Below are positions 24,232-32,570 of a DNA stretch of 64,000 nucleotides, one piece after another. The DNA comes from Mucilaginibacter sp. dw_454 (GTDB lineage: Bacteria > Bacteroidota > Bacteroidia > Sphingobacteriales > Sphingobacteriaceae), in NCBI RefSeq assembly GCF_018449775.1, contig NZ_JAAVVB010000004.1, forward strand, positions 62,001 to 126,000, read 5' to 3'. The notes below the pieces were generated by a model. It was not told where the DNA came from. It saw only the letters and a list, made by a program, of their open reading frames with translations, and searched no databases. Numbering within the stretch: position 1 is the first letter of the stretch; every line of letters starts with the position of its first letter. The translations under genes were made by a program, and so were the position numbers.

Positions 24232-24515
24232 GACTTATTTTCAATGAGAGGCTTTGGCTTTGCCGGTTGTTTTTTGGCGGCGGTGCCTGGCATTTGCTGC
24301 ATGGCTCTTTCAAAGCCGATCCACTGGCCCTTATCATTGACCCCCCGTTCGCGCAATTGCATGCGAACAAGCGTGGCGAGGTTGAACTCCTTGCCTAATA
24401 ATTTTACCAGCAAGTTGGTGCTGGTGGTAGAAAACAGGAAAAGCGGGTTTTCCTCGTTGGGCAGGCTGCCGTCTTTGGCTGCCTGCTTGTATTTATTGAT
24501 CTGTTCCGTTGTCAT
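24228..24515 (-). CDS. Small element protein, paralogue 1 of a tandem pair
   Basis: 95 residues. TEQINKYKQAAKDGSLP, LFLFSTTSTNLLVKLLGKEF and GQWIGFERAMQ match the downstream-numbered neighbour (24532-24789) along the whole length, so the pair arose by duplication. No known domain. Its C-terminus (PKPLIENKS) lacks the KGx tail of its paralogue. In the operon between the two DUF3945-like genes. Confidence 0.5.
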   Translation of the reverse strand: MTTEQINKYKQAAKDGSLPNEENPLFLFSTTSTNLLVKLLGKEFNLATLVRMQLRERGVNDKGQWIGFERAMQQMPGTAAKKQPAKPKPLIENKS

Positions 24516-24531
24516 GGTTCATTTATTAGAG

Positions 24532-24789
24532 TTACAAATGCTTCCCTTTTTTCCGGGCAGGCGTTTTCCTGCCCAACTGCCGGTTAAAGCCGACCCATTC
24601 GCCTTTCAAATTCAGCCCACGATTTTCCAGTTCCATTTTTGCCAGTTCCGCAAAGCTGAACTCCTTATTCAGTCCCATAACCAGTAACTTGGTAGAAGAA
24701 ATAGAAAAAAGGAATATGGGATTGTCATAGTCGGGGATAGTACCGTCTTCGGATGCCTGCGTGTATTTTTTAATTTGCTCCGGTTTCAT
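24532..24789 (-). CDS. Small element protein, paralogue 2 of a tandem pair
   Basis: 85 residues: KPEQIKKYTQASEDGTIP, IFLFSISSTKLLVMGLNKEF, and LKGEWVGFNRQ, each aligning with the 24228-24515 product. It ends ARKKGKHL, resembling the KG-x-x-L/I tails of the integrase and other neighbours. Function unknown; a shared N-terminal helix and the small size suggest a DNA- or protein-binding adaptor, which is inference. Confidence 0.5.
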   Translation of the reverse strand: MKPEQIKKYTQASEDGTIPDYDNPIFLFSISSTKLLVMGLNKEFSFAELAKMELENRGLNLKGEWVGFNRQLGRKTPARKKGKHL

Positions 24790-24801
24790 CGGCTGCTGGG
24801 T

Positions 24802-25596
24802 TTAGATCGACATCCCCTTCCGCTGGTTCTTCGACTCCCAGTTCACCCGCTGGTTCTCCCAGGGCTTTTTTTTTAGATCGTCCTGGTTTTGTCCGGGCGT
24901 TTCTGCTTTGAGTTCGGCCTTTTGCTGCTGCCTTTCCACGAGCCGCATGTCCTGGTCATAAAGATCGACCCGGCCGATCTTAGGGTTAACGGCCAGCGTG
25001 CCGCTGGTTTGCTCGCCGTTAACCATAATCGTAACCGGCACCAGGTTGGCCTTTTTCAGCGATTTCTCTATCCTTTCCAGCGTTTGCGGATTCTCCAGTT
25101 CCTTCACAGGTACGGACAGTTTTTTCAGCGAATCCTTCAGTTCAAAAGGCTGTTTCTGGTAATAGTTCTCGTGGTAGCTGTTGACCGGATAATTGTTATA
25201 ATCGTCCTTCTTGCCGGTTGTGTCGATGCTGATCCAGGTATTGTACTGCTGGCCTTCCTTATTGTAGAGGTTCTTGTTAACGGCCACCAGTTCGCCGTGC
25301 GTAAGCAGGCGGTAAGCCTCCATAGCGGTGATCAGCTTCTCGGTCGGGAAAGTATGCTCGGTTACCTTCCTGTCCGGGTTGGTAATGGCGACATCATATT
25401 TATTAAAATAGACTTTGTCGCGTTCATCGTCCCGGCGGAAATGCAGTTTATAATTGACATCGTCTTCGCCGATCTTTACTGCATGTTCCAGTTGGAATTC
25501 CGGCTTCCCGGATTTGATCGCTTCATCTAATTGGCTGTTCAGGCTTTCACCGAATCCTTTGCGGTATAAGCCTTCTTTTAATTCTTCTGTGTTCAT
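24802..25596 (-). CDS. DUF3945-like conjugative-element protein with basic tail
   Basis: 264 residues. It has IGEDDVNYKLHFRRDDER (about 42-60), AYRLLTHGELVAVNKNLYN and then a TIMVNGEQTSGTLAVNPK beta segment with VDLYDQDM, as in DUF3945-type proteins of Bacteroidota elements. The C-terminal 45 residues are hydrophilic and end NQRKGMSI. Distant paralogue of the 23254-24231 product. Role unknown; such proteins are common next to Tra and topoisomerase genes. Confidence 0.6.
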   Translation of the reverse strand: MNTEELKEGLYRKGFGESLNSQLDEAIKSGKPEFQLEHAVKIGEDDVNYKLHFRRDDERDKVYFNKYDVAITNPDRKVTEHTFPTEKLITAMEAYRLLTHGELVAVNKNLYNKEGQQYNTWISIDTTGKKDDYNNYPVNSYHENYYQKQPFELKDSLKKLSVPVKELENPQTLERIEKSLKKANLVPVTIMVNGEQTSGTLAVNPKIGRVDLYDQDMRLVERQQQKAELKAETPGQNQDDLKKKPWENQRVNWESKNQRKGMSI

Positions 25597-25616
25597 AATC
25601 CCTTGTTTTTTAGTTT

Positions 25617-26138
25617 TTAAATCGACCGGCCTTTCCGGTGCTTTTTTGATCGGTTGTTTTTCTGCCGGTTGTTTTGATGCGCGTATTTGGACACGGGCGT
25701 CATCTGCCTTACAGTAGCCTGTTGTTGCTGTTGCTGTTCTGGCTTCGTGTCGCGTCCCAGTGGCGGCAGGTTAACGGCCTGCCGGTTAGCCTGCTCGCGG
25801 TTGATGGTTACGTTTTCCCGGTTACCGGTCCACATGGCCCTTAACCTTGCGCGTCCCCGGTGCAGTATTCTCCGCAATAATCCCGGATACAGCGAACGTT
25901 CCATTTTTCGACGCTGGAAGCGCAGCATGGTCATCATGGCCTTTTCATCGGGCGTTTGCGCCTTGCCGTTATATTTGTAATAAAGCTGATCGTAGTTTTC
26001 CAGCTTCATCTTCAGGAACTCGCGGTCTTTGAGTGCCTCCTGCCCGAACAGCGCCCCGAACTTGTTCTCCTGCTGATTCCAGTTACTGAGTTCGCTCATC
26101 AGCGTTTCCGGCCTGGACGTTTGCAATGCGTTTTCCAT
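25617..26138 (-). CDS. Conjugative-element protein with Gln tract and basic tail
   Basis: 173 residues. The N-terminal half is helical and charged (REFLKMKLENYDQLYYKYN, DEKAMMTMLRFQRRKMER); the C-terminal half is low-complexity with a run of six Gln, then Asn/Arg/Lys-rich sequence ending SKKHRKGRSI, nearly the tail of the 23254-24231 product. No known domain. Immediately downstream of traN in the same direction, so part of the transfer operon. Confidence 0.5.
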   Translation of the reverse strand: MENALQTSRPETLMSELSNWNQQENKFGALFGQEALKDREFLKMKLENYDQLYYKYNGKAQTPDEKAMMTMLRFQRRKMERSLYPGLLRRILHRGRARLRAMWTGNRENVTINREQANRQAVNLPPLGRDTKPEQQQQQQATVRQMTPVSKYAHQNNRQKNNRSKKHRKGRSI

Positions 26139-26150
26139 AGGGCCCGGTGT

Positions 26151-26981
26151 TTAGTGCACAAGCGTTTTTGCCTGCAGGAGCTTGTCCTGGTCCAGTTTGC
26201 AGGTTGGGTTACGGTCACCGCCCTGTTCCATCAGTTCGGTCACGAAGTTCTTATTTTCGGCTATAGTGAACTTTGCGAAAGCCGCCACGATGGTTTCTCC
26301 TTTATCATTTTCGGCAGTTCCCGTATGTTGTACATAGAGCGGCGATATTTCCTTATCCTGTTCGGCGGTTCTTTTGGCTTTATCCTTGTCGCGGATGTAG
26401 AAGCGGAGAGAACCGGTATCGTAGCGGATGGCGGTGGTATTCTTTACCTTGTAGCTGAAGAACAGCACATCGTCCTTGATATAGATACCGTCCAACCTGA
26501 AATCCATACCGTGCTTACGGTAATGAACACCATTTAAAAACGGATAGCTGCCGGTTACGATGCCCGCATAATCTTCCAGTTGCCTGCTGTTCAGCGAAAC
26601 GCCATCAAACGTAGCAGCCGCAAATGGCGGCTGTTTGCGCAAATCGACGGTCTGGTAAGCGGGCTGATCGGCATAGCTCACATTAAAATCGTAAACGTTG
26701 CCCTCAGCGGTGATCACATGCAGGTTGCTCGGCTCAAATCCTTTCTGGCCTGCTTTCACTTTAAGTGCGTTATCCACACCTTTTACCTTCTCGGCCAGTA
26801 CATATTTGTCGCCGCGGTCTGCGCTTTGAATGGCCGCCGGAAAGATCAGCAAGGTCGTTTTATGCGTGGTGATATCGAGGTGGTAAGACGGCAATACAGC
26901 TTTGCTGCTGATGCTGTCGGTTTGCTGCGCCGTGGCGCTCAGGGAGGCGCATAGCGCCGCTATAATCAGTAAGTATTTCAT
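26151..26981 (-). CDS. traN: Conjugative transposon protein TraN (VirB9-like, DUF4138)
   Basis: 276 residues with a signal peptide (1-18, ending SATAQ). The beta-rich body begins YHLDITTHKTTLLIFPAAIQSADRGD, a hallmark of Bacteroidota TraN, with later VYDFNVSYAD and FFSYKVKNTTAIRYD strands. TraN is the periplasmic/outer-membrane core-complex component equivalent to VirB9. Follows traM by 19 bp in the tra operon. Confidence 0.88.
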   Translation of the reverse strand: MKYLLIIAALCASLSATAQQTDSISSKAVLPSYHLDITTHKTTLLIFPAAIQSADRGDKYVLAEKVKGVDNALKVKAGQKGFEPSNLHVITAEGNVYDFNVSYADQPAYQTVDLRKQPPFAAATFDGVSLNSRQLEDYAGIVTGSYPFLNGVHYRKHGMDFRLDGIYIKDDVLFFSYKVKNTTAIRYDTGSLRFYIRDKDKAKRTAEQDKEISPLYVQHTGTAENDKGETIVAAFAKFTIAENKNFVTELMEQGGDRNPTCKLDQDKLLQAKTLVH

Positions 26982-27000
26982 GTTTAAATGTTTAATTTGA

Positions 27001-28194
27001 TCAATTGCCTGAATCCTGTTTCGCTTTGCCGTCGAGCAACAGCACCGGGTAACCGGCTTTTACCGTTACCCTGACCAGCTTGACCTTTTTACTGGCAAAA
27101 CCTTTGACCGCTTCCAGACCCGCGCTGGCGGCCTGCGCGCCCAATGAAGGGTCAAGGCTCATGAGCTGCATGCTCTGCACGCCGCGGTCTGCACCTTCTT
27201 TACTGGCATCGCGGCCAATGGCACCTGGCACCCGGATGCCCTCCAGCGCATCCAGGTCATAAACAGACAGTCCGACTGGAAAGACACTGTTATTATACCG
27301 GATACCCGTAATGCTGATCTTTAGCCTTTCGCCGTCGATGTTACAGCTGCCGTACACAAAGTTGTTTTTGGGGATCAGTGTACCGTTGACCATCACGTCT
27401 TCGGTCAGGCGTAATTTGATGGTGGCGCCGGTTGTGACCGTTTGCGTTTCCTGTACTACGGCAGGTATCGCCGGCAATGCGGATGAGTCGGCAACGGCGT
27501 TATCATCCAGGCCATAAAAGCCGGTCGTTGTAAATCCGCTATGCGGTATTTCGTCCGGGCCGGTGACCGGGTAAACGCGACCTTTATTTTTCAGGGATTG
27601 CTGGCGTAGTTGCTGCTGCAGGCGTTCCGGATGCTGGATATCGAGCACTTTTTCCAGCATGGCGTTCATCTGCTGCATTTGCGGGTCCGGTTCGTTATTT
27701 CCGCTCAGTTGCTGCATGGATTGCTGCAAACGGGCGAGCTGCGCGTCGATGGCGGGATCATGGGCATTATTTACAGGAGTAGGTTGTGACTGTGGCTGAT
27801 TTAAACTTTGTTCTAATTGTGCCAGCTTTGTTCGCACCTTGGCTTCATTAGGGTCGGAATAATTAGGGCCTGTTATACCGCCATGCTTCAGGTGGCTGGT
27901 ATCGGTCTTGCCGGGAATGGTATCACCGGCAAACGGGTCGCGGCTCAATTGGTTTTTTAAGTTTTGAGAATCGATGGCGGCCTTGTTATACAAACTCATC
28001 TTGTCCAGCGAAGCGCCGGAAAGTTGTGGGGATGGCAGGGATGTGTTAATGCCCGGCTTTTCCTGCGCCTGGGCCTGGTTTACGCCCTTCCCGCCGCCCA
28101 GCGACCAGAATGCCAGCGTTACGAAGGGTAAGGCCAGCAAGGGTAGTACCAGCAGGGCTTTTCTTTTTTTGAGGTATTTTTCTGAATGTTCCAT
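27001..28194 (-). CDS. traM: Conjugative transposon protein TraM (VirB10-like)
   Basis: 397 residues: short cytoplasmic N-terminus, one TM helix (about 13-31: LLVLPLLALPFVTLAFW), a long Pro/Gln-rich periplasmic linker (about 35-200) and a C-terminal beta-barrel-type domain with GATIKLRLTEDVMVNGTLIPKN and NNSVFPVGLSVYDLDALEG. This is the architecture of VirB10-like TraM, which spans the envelope and links the inner-membrane channel to the outer pore. Confidence 0.88.
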   Translation of the reverse strand: MEHSEKYLKKRKALLVLPLLALPFVTLAFWSLGGGKGVNQAQAQEKPGINTSLPSPQLSGASLDKMSLYNKAAIDSQNLKNQLSRDPFAGDTIPGKTDTSHLKHGGITGPNYSDPNEAKVRTKLAQLEQSLNQPQSQPTPVNNAHDPAIDAQLARLQQSMQQLSGNNEPDPQMQQMNAMLEKVLDIQHPERLQQQLRQQSLKNKGRVYPVTGPDEIPHSGFTTTGFYGLDDNAVADSSALPAIPAVVQETQTVTTGATIKLRLTEDVMVNGTLIPKNNFVYGSCNIDGERLKISITGIRYNNSVFPVGLSVYDLDALEGIRVPGAIGRDASKEGADRGVQSMQLMSLDPSLGAQAASAGLEAVKGFASKKVKLVRVTVKAGYPVLLLDGKAKQDSGN

Positions 28195-28202
28195 AAGGAT
28201 TT

Positions 28203-28529
28203 TTATTGGTGATTAAATTTTTGAATGCTGTCTTTAGGGCGCACGGTCGGTGGCGGCTTGGTAACCGGCGGAACGTGGCCAAAGGATAGCGGTATATTCG
28301 CTTTTCCGGACAAGGCATGAAAAAACAGATGGCTGCACCAGGCGCTGCATAGCATACAGAAGAGCAAAAACAAGATTTTCTTCTGCGCAACCGAATACCG
28401 ACGTTCGCATTGTTGCAGCAAACGCACTATGCATTGCTGCAGCGCAATGATCTTTTCCGCGATTATCCGGGCAATAGCATCCCTGTAAGGCCGCGATTGC
28501 TGCTCCTTTTTAGTTTTTAATTTCCACAT
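28203..28529 (-). CDS. Small tra-operon membrane protein (TraL position)
   Basis: 108 residues with one TM helix (about 51-70: ILFLLFCMLCSAWCSHLFF), a basic cytoplasmic N-terminus and a Pro-rich periplasmic tail. It occupies the place of traL between traK and traM in related elements. Sequence of this gene varies much between elements, so the name is not assigned. Gap to traK is 4 bp. Confidence 0.6.
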   Translation of the reverse strand: MWKLKTKKEQQSRPYRDAIARIIAEKIIALQQCIVRLLQQCERRYSVAQKKILFLLFCMLCSAWCSHLFFHALSGKANIPLSFGHVPPVTKPPPTVRPKDSIQKFNHQ

Positions 28530-28533
28530 CGCT

Positions 28534-29151
28534 TTATCTTTTTTGCAGGTCTTTGTCGTTGTTTTCGAGTATGCGCCAGCGTTCTATCAGGAAGCCGTGC
28601 GCATTGTTTTCGCTGCGGCTGACGTTACGCAGGTAGCCCTCTGTGACCAGGCTCCGCGTGACGATGGCCGTGGGCCGGACGATCTTTTCGGTCGCATAGT
28701 ATTTGAAATAATAAGGATAGTTCTGCAGGTTCAGCTGGACGCTGTCTATATCCACCTGCTGGCTGATATTTCCCGCGATGACCGATGAATAATAGCCGTT
28801 TTCCTTCAGGTCTTCGTATTGCTTTTGCGCAGTAGCGTCCGCGAGATAAAGCGCCTGTTTAATATTGTTGTCGATCACTTTATCGTCCGGGTCGAGCGTA
28901 AAGAAATAGTAGTGGAACATCTTGATATGATCGCGCGCTTCCACATCCACGTTATCCTTGCGTTCGGCCGATAAAGCGGACAGAGCTTTTCCGTTAGCCA
29001 GCAGATAAATCCGTCCCTGCGCTTTGCTTACCATTTTGTAGCTTTCGGTTACCGTATAGCAACAGATGGCCATAGCAGCGGCGATCAGCACAAAGGTGAA
29101 CAGCCTGACGTGCTTGAATGCGGTTTCGATATTTTTGAATTGTTGAAACAT
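28534..29151 (-). CDS. traK: Conjugative transposon protein TraK (VirB8-like)
   Basis: 205 residues: N-terminal TM helix (about 18-36: LFTFVLIAAAMAICCYTV) and a periplasmic NTF2-like domain with EARDHIKMFHYYFFTLDPDD and the VTEGYLRNVSRSENNAHGFLIERW segment, which is typical of TraK. TraK corresponds to VirB8, an inner-membrane assembly factor of the secretion channel. Confidence 0.9.
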   Translation of the reverse strand: MFQQFKNIETAFKHVRLFTFVLIAAAMAICCYTVTESYKMVSKAQGRIYLLANGKALSALSAERKDNVDVEARDHIKMFHYYFFTLDPDDKVIDNNIKQALYLADATAQKQYEDLKENGYYSSVIAGNISQQVDIDSVQLNLQNYPYYFKYYATEKIVRPTAIVTRSLVTEGYLRNVSRSENNAHGFLIERWRILENNDKDLQKR

Positions 29152-29161
29152 ACTACCTCCT

Positions 29162-30169
29162 TTAAATTAATGCTTTTGCTGCCGTGCCTGCCGCCGAAGC
29201 GCCTGCGGATGCGCCCTGGCCGGACATATTGGAAACTTTGTGCAGCAAGGTATCCTTGCCACCGGGTTGTATAATATAACCGGCTACGGTCGGCACGGTA
29301 AAATAGCCCACAATGGCGATGATCATAAAGACGACATAGACCGAACTTGAATAGAAATCCTGGTCCTGCGTGATCATATTAGCCAGAATCGTAGAGATAA
29401 TGCCTCCGAAGATATTAGCTACCGGCAGCCACATATAGACATGTACGTAGCGGGCGAACCAGCTGGCAAGCGTATGCTGGAAACCATCGAATACGCTCAG
29501 GCCCAAAACCAGCGGGCCTAAGATGGCCAGGACGATTAAGTAGAACGTGCGTATCGTATTAATGCACAAGGAAGCCGCTTCATACAGTATCTGCACCACG
29601 TTCTTAATAAAGCTCTGAAACATGCTCTTTAACCCGAAGAATCCGAAGGTGCTGCCCATGTCATTTGACTGGCCATTGGCGGCCGTCGTGCCGTCCGGCT
29701 GCTGGTATTTCTCATAGTTATTATCCTGCCCGCTATTATAAATTCCGGGCGGTGTTTGCGTTGCAGCTTTGGCTTCCTGCTGCAAATGCCAGGTGATCGC
29801 ATCCTGGCTGTGCTGTCCCATCGCGGCGGTAGCTGCAACGGTCGGTGACAGTACACCATTCATCAAATTGATCAGTGCAGGAAAACCGGCAATGGCGATG
29901 CCGATGGCAAATGGCCGCAACAAAGGATAAAAGTCGATGGCTTCTGCACGCGCCAGATGTTTCCATACCCGCAGGGCGATATACCATAGGGCGGCAAAGC
30001 CTGCTATGGCGCGTCCTACGTCAATCAGCTGGCTGCATAAGGGCAACATCTGGTTAAATAGCTTATCCAACTCACCGTTCAGACCGGTGACTTCGGCGCC
30101 AAATCCCTGCGCATTTGAGAGCATCGGCACCAGCAAAAAAGCTACGGCTAAAACCATGATCTTTTTCAT
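29162..30169 (-). CDS. traJ: Conjugative transposon protein TraJ (VirB6-like)
   Basis: 335 residues: signal peptide (1-20), then several TM helices (about 50-70, 85-110, 195-220, 240-260, 275-295). Typical TraJ signatures are LDKLFNQMLPLCSQLIDVGRAIAGF near the start, DFYPLLRPFAIGIAIAGFP and WFARYVHVYMWLPVANIFG. TraJ corresponds to VirB6, the polytopic inner-membrane part of the channel. The C-terminus is small-residue-rich (GASAGASAAGTAAKALI). Confidence 0.9.
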   Translation of the reverse strand: MKKIMVLAVAFLLVPMLSNAQGFGAEVTGLNGELDKLFNQMLPLCSQLIDVGRAIAGFAALWYIALRVWKHLARAEAIDFYPLLRPFAIGIAIAGFPALINLMNGVLSPTVAATAAMGQHSQDAITWHLQQEAKAATQTPPGIYNSGQDNNYEKYQQPDGTTAANGQSNDMGSTFGFFGLKSMFQSFIKNVVQILYEAASLCINTIRTFYLIVLAILGPLVLGLSVFDGFQHTLASWFARYVHVYMWLPVANIFGGIISTILANMITQDQDFYSSSVYVVFMIIAIVGYFTVPTVAGYIIQPGGKDTLLHKVSNMSGQGASAGASAAGTAAKALI

Positions 30170-30215
30170 ACTATATTCTATTTAAATGTTTTACTCCGGT
30201 TTATTTTAAGGCTTA

Positions 30216-30848
30216 TTACTGCGGAACATATAGTTGCTGCAGACTTTTCGAATCCTGCTGCTGACGCGCCCGCTGTGTGTCCAGGGCGGCCTGCCGGTTA
30301 TTGAAGCTCCGTAAAAAGGAAAGCTTATCCTGCATGTCCTTGTCGATCCCGTCAATTTGCCGTAAGCGCTCGTCATCGCTCATCCGCAGCTGGCTGGATG
30401 TCATGACCATGGTCAGCGCACTTAAATTGTTGACGCTTTGGTTGAACAGGTTTTTATAAACCGTTCCCATATAGCTGATCTCTGTCGGCGTAAACCGGCC
30501 GCCGTTTTTGAAGCTGCTGTAAGCCGATTTGTATTCCGACAAAATGGTTTCCTGGCAGGTGATGATCTGCGCTACCCGGCTGTAAGCTTTTAAAGGGGGA
30601 CTTATTGCCAATAGTCCGTTCAGGAAACTCTGGTGCAGGTTGAACGTGCCCTGCGAAATGCCGCTGATCGTGGAATAACCCGAGCTGATAACGTCATAAC
30701 CCTTTTTCATATCGGCCAGTATCTGCTTGAACTGGGCCAGCTTTTCAATGTCCAGCGTCAACTGTTCAATGTCCTGCGCCTGACCGAATGCTTTATCAGA
30801 AAGCCCGAGACCCAGCATAATGATCAATACATAGATTAACTTTTTCAT
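30216..30848 (-). CDS. TraI-family conjugal transfer protein, paralogue 1
   Basis: 210 residues from ATG at 30848, chosen because it starts a clean signal peptide (MKKLIYVLIIMLGLGLSDKAFG); the longer frame adds 21 charged residues. Coiled-coil-prone helical protein with FTPTEISYMGTVYKNLFNQS, DDERLRQIDGIDKDM and the closing QDSKSLQQLY, aligning with the products at 31906 and 32571. These are periplasmic TraI-type proteins of Bacteroidota elements (sometimes misnamed TerB tellurite resistance). VirB5-like function is inference. Confidence 0.7.
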   Translation of the reverse strand: MKKLIYVLIIMLGLGLSDKAFGQAQDIEQLTLDIEKLAQFKQILADMKKGYDVISSGYSTISGISQGTFNLHQSFLNGLLAISPPLKAYSRVAQIITCQETILSEYKSAYSSFKNGGRFTPTEISYMGTVYKNLFNQSVNNLSALTMVMTSSQLRMSDDERLRQIDGIDKDMQDKLSFLRSFNNRQAALDTQRARQQQDSKSLQQLYVPQ

Positions 30849-30965
30849 ATCCTGTTTTAATTGTCGTTCCCATCCACGCCGCCGTCCGGCGGCATCCAGT
30901 TGTAGCTGCATATTGCAGCCTGGCCATTACCTTATGTTATCTTTTTTCATTTGTCTGCATTCCGT

Positions 30966-30998
30966 TCTTCCCAAACCCGCGATGCGGGTTTGGGAAGA
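30966..30998. repeat. Perfect 33-bp hairpin between tra paralogues
   Basis: Two 15-bp arms (30966-30980, 30984-30998; TCTTCCCAAACCCGC and its complement) around a 3-base loop. It lies between the PP-loop gene (stop at 31023) and the first TraI paralogue. It lacks a T run on the minus strand but has TTTGTTTC after it on the plus strand. It could block or slow read-through, stabilise mRNA ends, or mark the edge of an inserted gene. Confidence 0.6.
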
Positions 30999-31022
30999 TT
31001 TGTTTCGCTTTCGTCCTTGCCT

Positions 31023-31856
31023 TTAGATATGGCAGTTACCGGAACATTCACCCCATTCCTCGTCCTGTTTGATATTAAATACTACCTCGGATAATGGCCT
31101 GCAGGAACGGTGCAGGTAAACAGGGTTTTTGATACCCTTGCGGGTGCTGTTCCTGATGGCCTCGTCCACTTTAACTGCGGCTGCGAAATCTTCGGGCGCG
31201 TTCTTTTTCTTCATCGCCCACGAACGGTCTGACTGGTAAGGACAGAACACGCAGCTTGATTTGGGCGGTACCGGCAAACCGTGCTTTTGATACCACTGGA
31301 CAATCTCATTCCTGTCCATCGATTTAGCCCAATCCAATTTATCCGTATTCCCGTTCTTATGCACCGCATGGCCAAGGAAAGGATAGGTATTGATTTTCCA
31401 GGCTTCCCGCGGCTCGGACATGCGTTCGATCTCATCCAGGGTGATGCCATGCCATACCGCGGTTTGGGGCCGTCTTGCACCTTTGGGCAGCCGATATATG
31501 TGATCCCTGATATAATTATCCACCACGGTGATCTTGTAATCGGCTGTACATTGCCGCCGGAGCATACCCACCGAGCCATTCTCATTTTGGGTAAACGCGG
31601 GAATGGATGTAAAGCGGCCGTTACCTTGTGTGTTAAGCAGATCGGCGTACAGATTCCGTTCCCTGAGCACGATGATCGGTATCCCGCTATTTTTTTCTTT
31701 CCAGTCCAGCAGGAAATCCAGATAGGCATACGTTTTTTTACCCTCTTTCCCCGTATCTGAAAAAATAGCGAAGTCTGCCCTCGGTAATTCGCCCATACTG
31801 GACATCAGGTAAAGGGCTGTGCTTTGCACACCAAGACCCAGTGATATTATATTCAT
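31023..31856 (-). CDS. PAPS-reductase-like PP-loop protein inserted in the tra operon
   Basis: 277 residues from ATG at 31856 (directly before the PP-loop). P-loop-like motif SLGLGVQST (ATP-PPi binding), IFSDTGKEGKKTYAYLDFL, Cys in RRQCTADYK, and a second Cys pair in SSCVFCPYQSDRSW, with GECSGNCHI at the end: possibly an iron-sulfur or zinc site. This matches phage- and element-borne members of the phosphoadenosine-phosphosulfate reductase superfamily, related to DndC and thiouridine-type enzymes, rather than a sulfate-assimilation enzyme (no sulfate genes nearby). It interrupts the series of three TraI paralogues, so it is cargo. Confidence 0.7.
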   Translation of the reverse strand: MNIISLGLGVQSTALYLMSSMGELPRADFAIFSDTGKEGKKTYAYLDFLLDWKEKNSGIPIIVLRERNLYADLLNTQGNGRFTSIPAFTQNENGSVGMLRRQCTADYKITVVDNYIRDHIYRLPKGARRPQTAVWHGITLDEIERMSEPREAWKINTYPFLGHAVHKNGNTDKLDWAKSMDRNEIVQWYQKHGLPVPPKSSCVFCPYQSDRSWAMKKKNAPEDFAAAVKVDEAIRNSTRKGIKNPVYLHRSCRPLSEVVFNIKQDEEWGECSGNCHI

Positions 31857-31905
31857 CATATCGCCTTCACTTATTGTTATCACTATTTTTATACCGGCTA
31901 TCCGC

Positions 31906-32559
31906 TTATTGTCCGTATAAGGATTTCAGCGTTTTATTGTCCTTGCTTTTGCGGCTGCGTTGCGCCGCCAAAGCAAGCGCCTGGTTATTCAGTCTTTGTT
32001 CCTTACCGTATAAATTCTGCATTTCCTTGTACAGCTTGTCGATCCTGGAGATCCGTTCATTATCGGTGAGCGACAGTTTACCGTTGGTGATGACCAGCTG
32101 CAGTTCTTCCAGATCGGTTTGGGATTGCTGCAGCACCGATTGATAAATCGTATTAAAATTAGTGAGCTCGGCTGGCGTAAACTGTTTGCTTTTGGTCAGT
32201 TGCGGATAAACATTATTGTGGGCGGTAATAATCTGCTGCTGTAAAGTTGTAATGCCCTTAACGCGAGAATAATTCCGGACGCTACTACTGACGATCTTCA
32301 GACTATCGATATGACCGGTATGCAGGTTGAGGTCGCCGTTTTTGATTGTACTGATCGCGCCCGTGCCTTCTTTGGCAATCGAATAACCTTTTTGCAGATA
32401 GCCGTCATAGACCTGGAGAGCGGCGATCTGCTGTTCCAAGTATTGATTTTGCGTTGCGCCCTGGCTAAAAAAGCCACCTAAAAACTGCGCATGTGCGGAG
32501 GTAACCAGTGCTGCCAGTAGCAGCAGGAGGATAATACCGGTTTTTACATAATTTTTCAT
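31906..32559 (-). CDS. TraI-family conjugal transfer protein, paralogue 2
   Basis: 217 residues: signal peptide (1-25), helical body with YLEQQIAALQVYDGYLQKGYS, FTPAELTNFNTIYQSVLQQS, DNERISRIDKLYKEM and the closing KDNKTLKSLYGQ. Clear paralogue of the products on both sides. Exported; probably a minor component of the transfer channel. Twelve bases before the third paralogue's stop, in the same operon. Confidence 0.7.
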   Translation of the reverse strand: MKNYVKTGIILLLLLAALVTSAHAQFLGGFFSQGATQNQYLEQQIAALQVYDGYLQKGYSIAKEGTGAISTIKNGDLNLHTGHIDSLKIVSSSVRNYSRVKGITTLQQQIITAHNNVYPQLTKSKQFTPAELTNFNTIYQSVLQQSQTDLEELQLVITNGKLSLTDNERISRIDKLYKEMQNLYGKEQRLNNQALALAAQRSRKSKDNKTLKSLYGQ

Positions 32560-32570
32560 TGTCTTAACTT

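Noticed and set aside
25700-25780. Run of Gln codons as a repeat-expansion feature
   Set aside because: Only six Gln codons in a low-complexity linker; ordinary for such tails.
31023-31856. Assimilatory PAPS reductase or cysH
   Set aside because: No sulfate-assimilation gene is near, and the Cys-cluster layout matches element-borne PP-loop proteins better.
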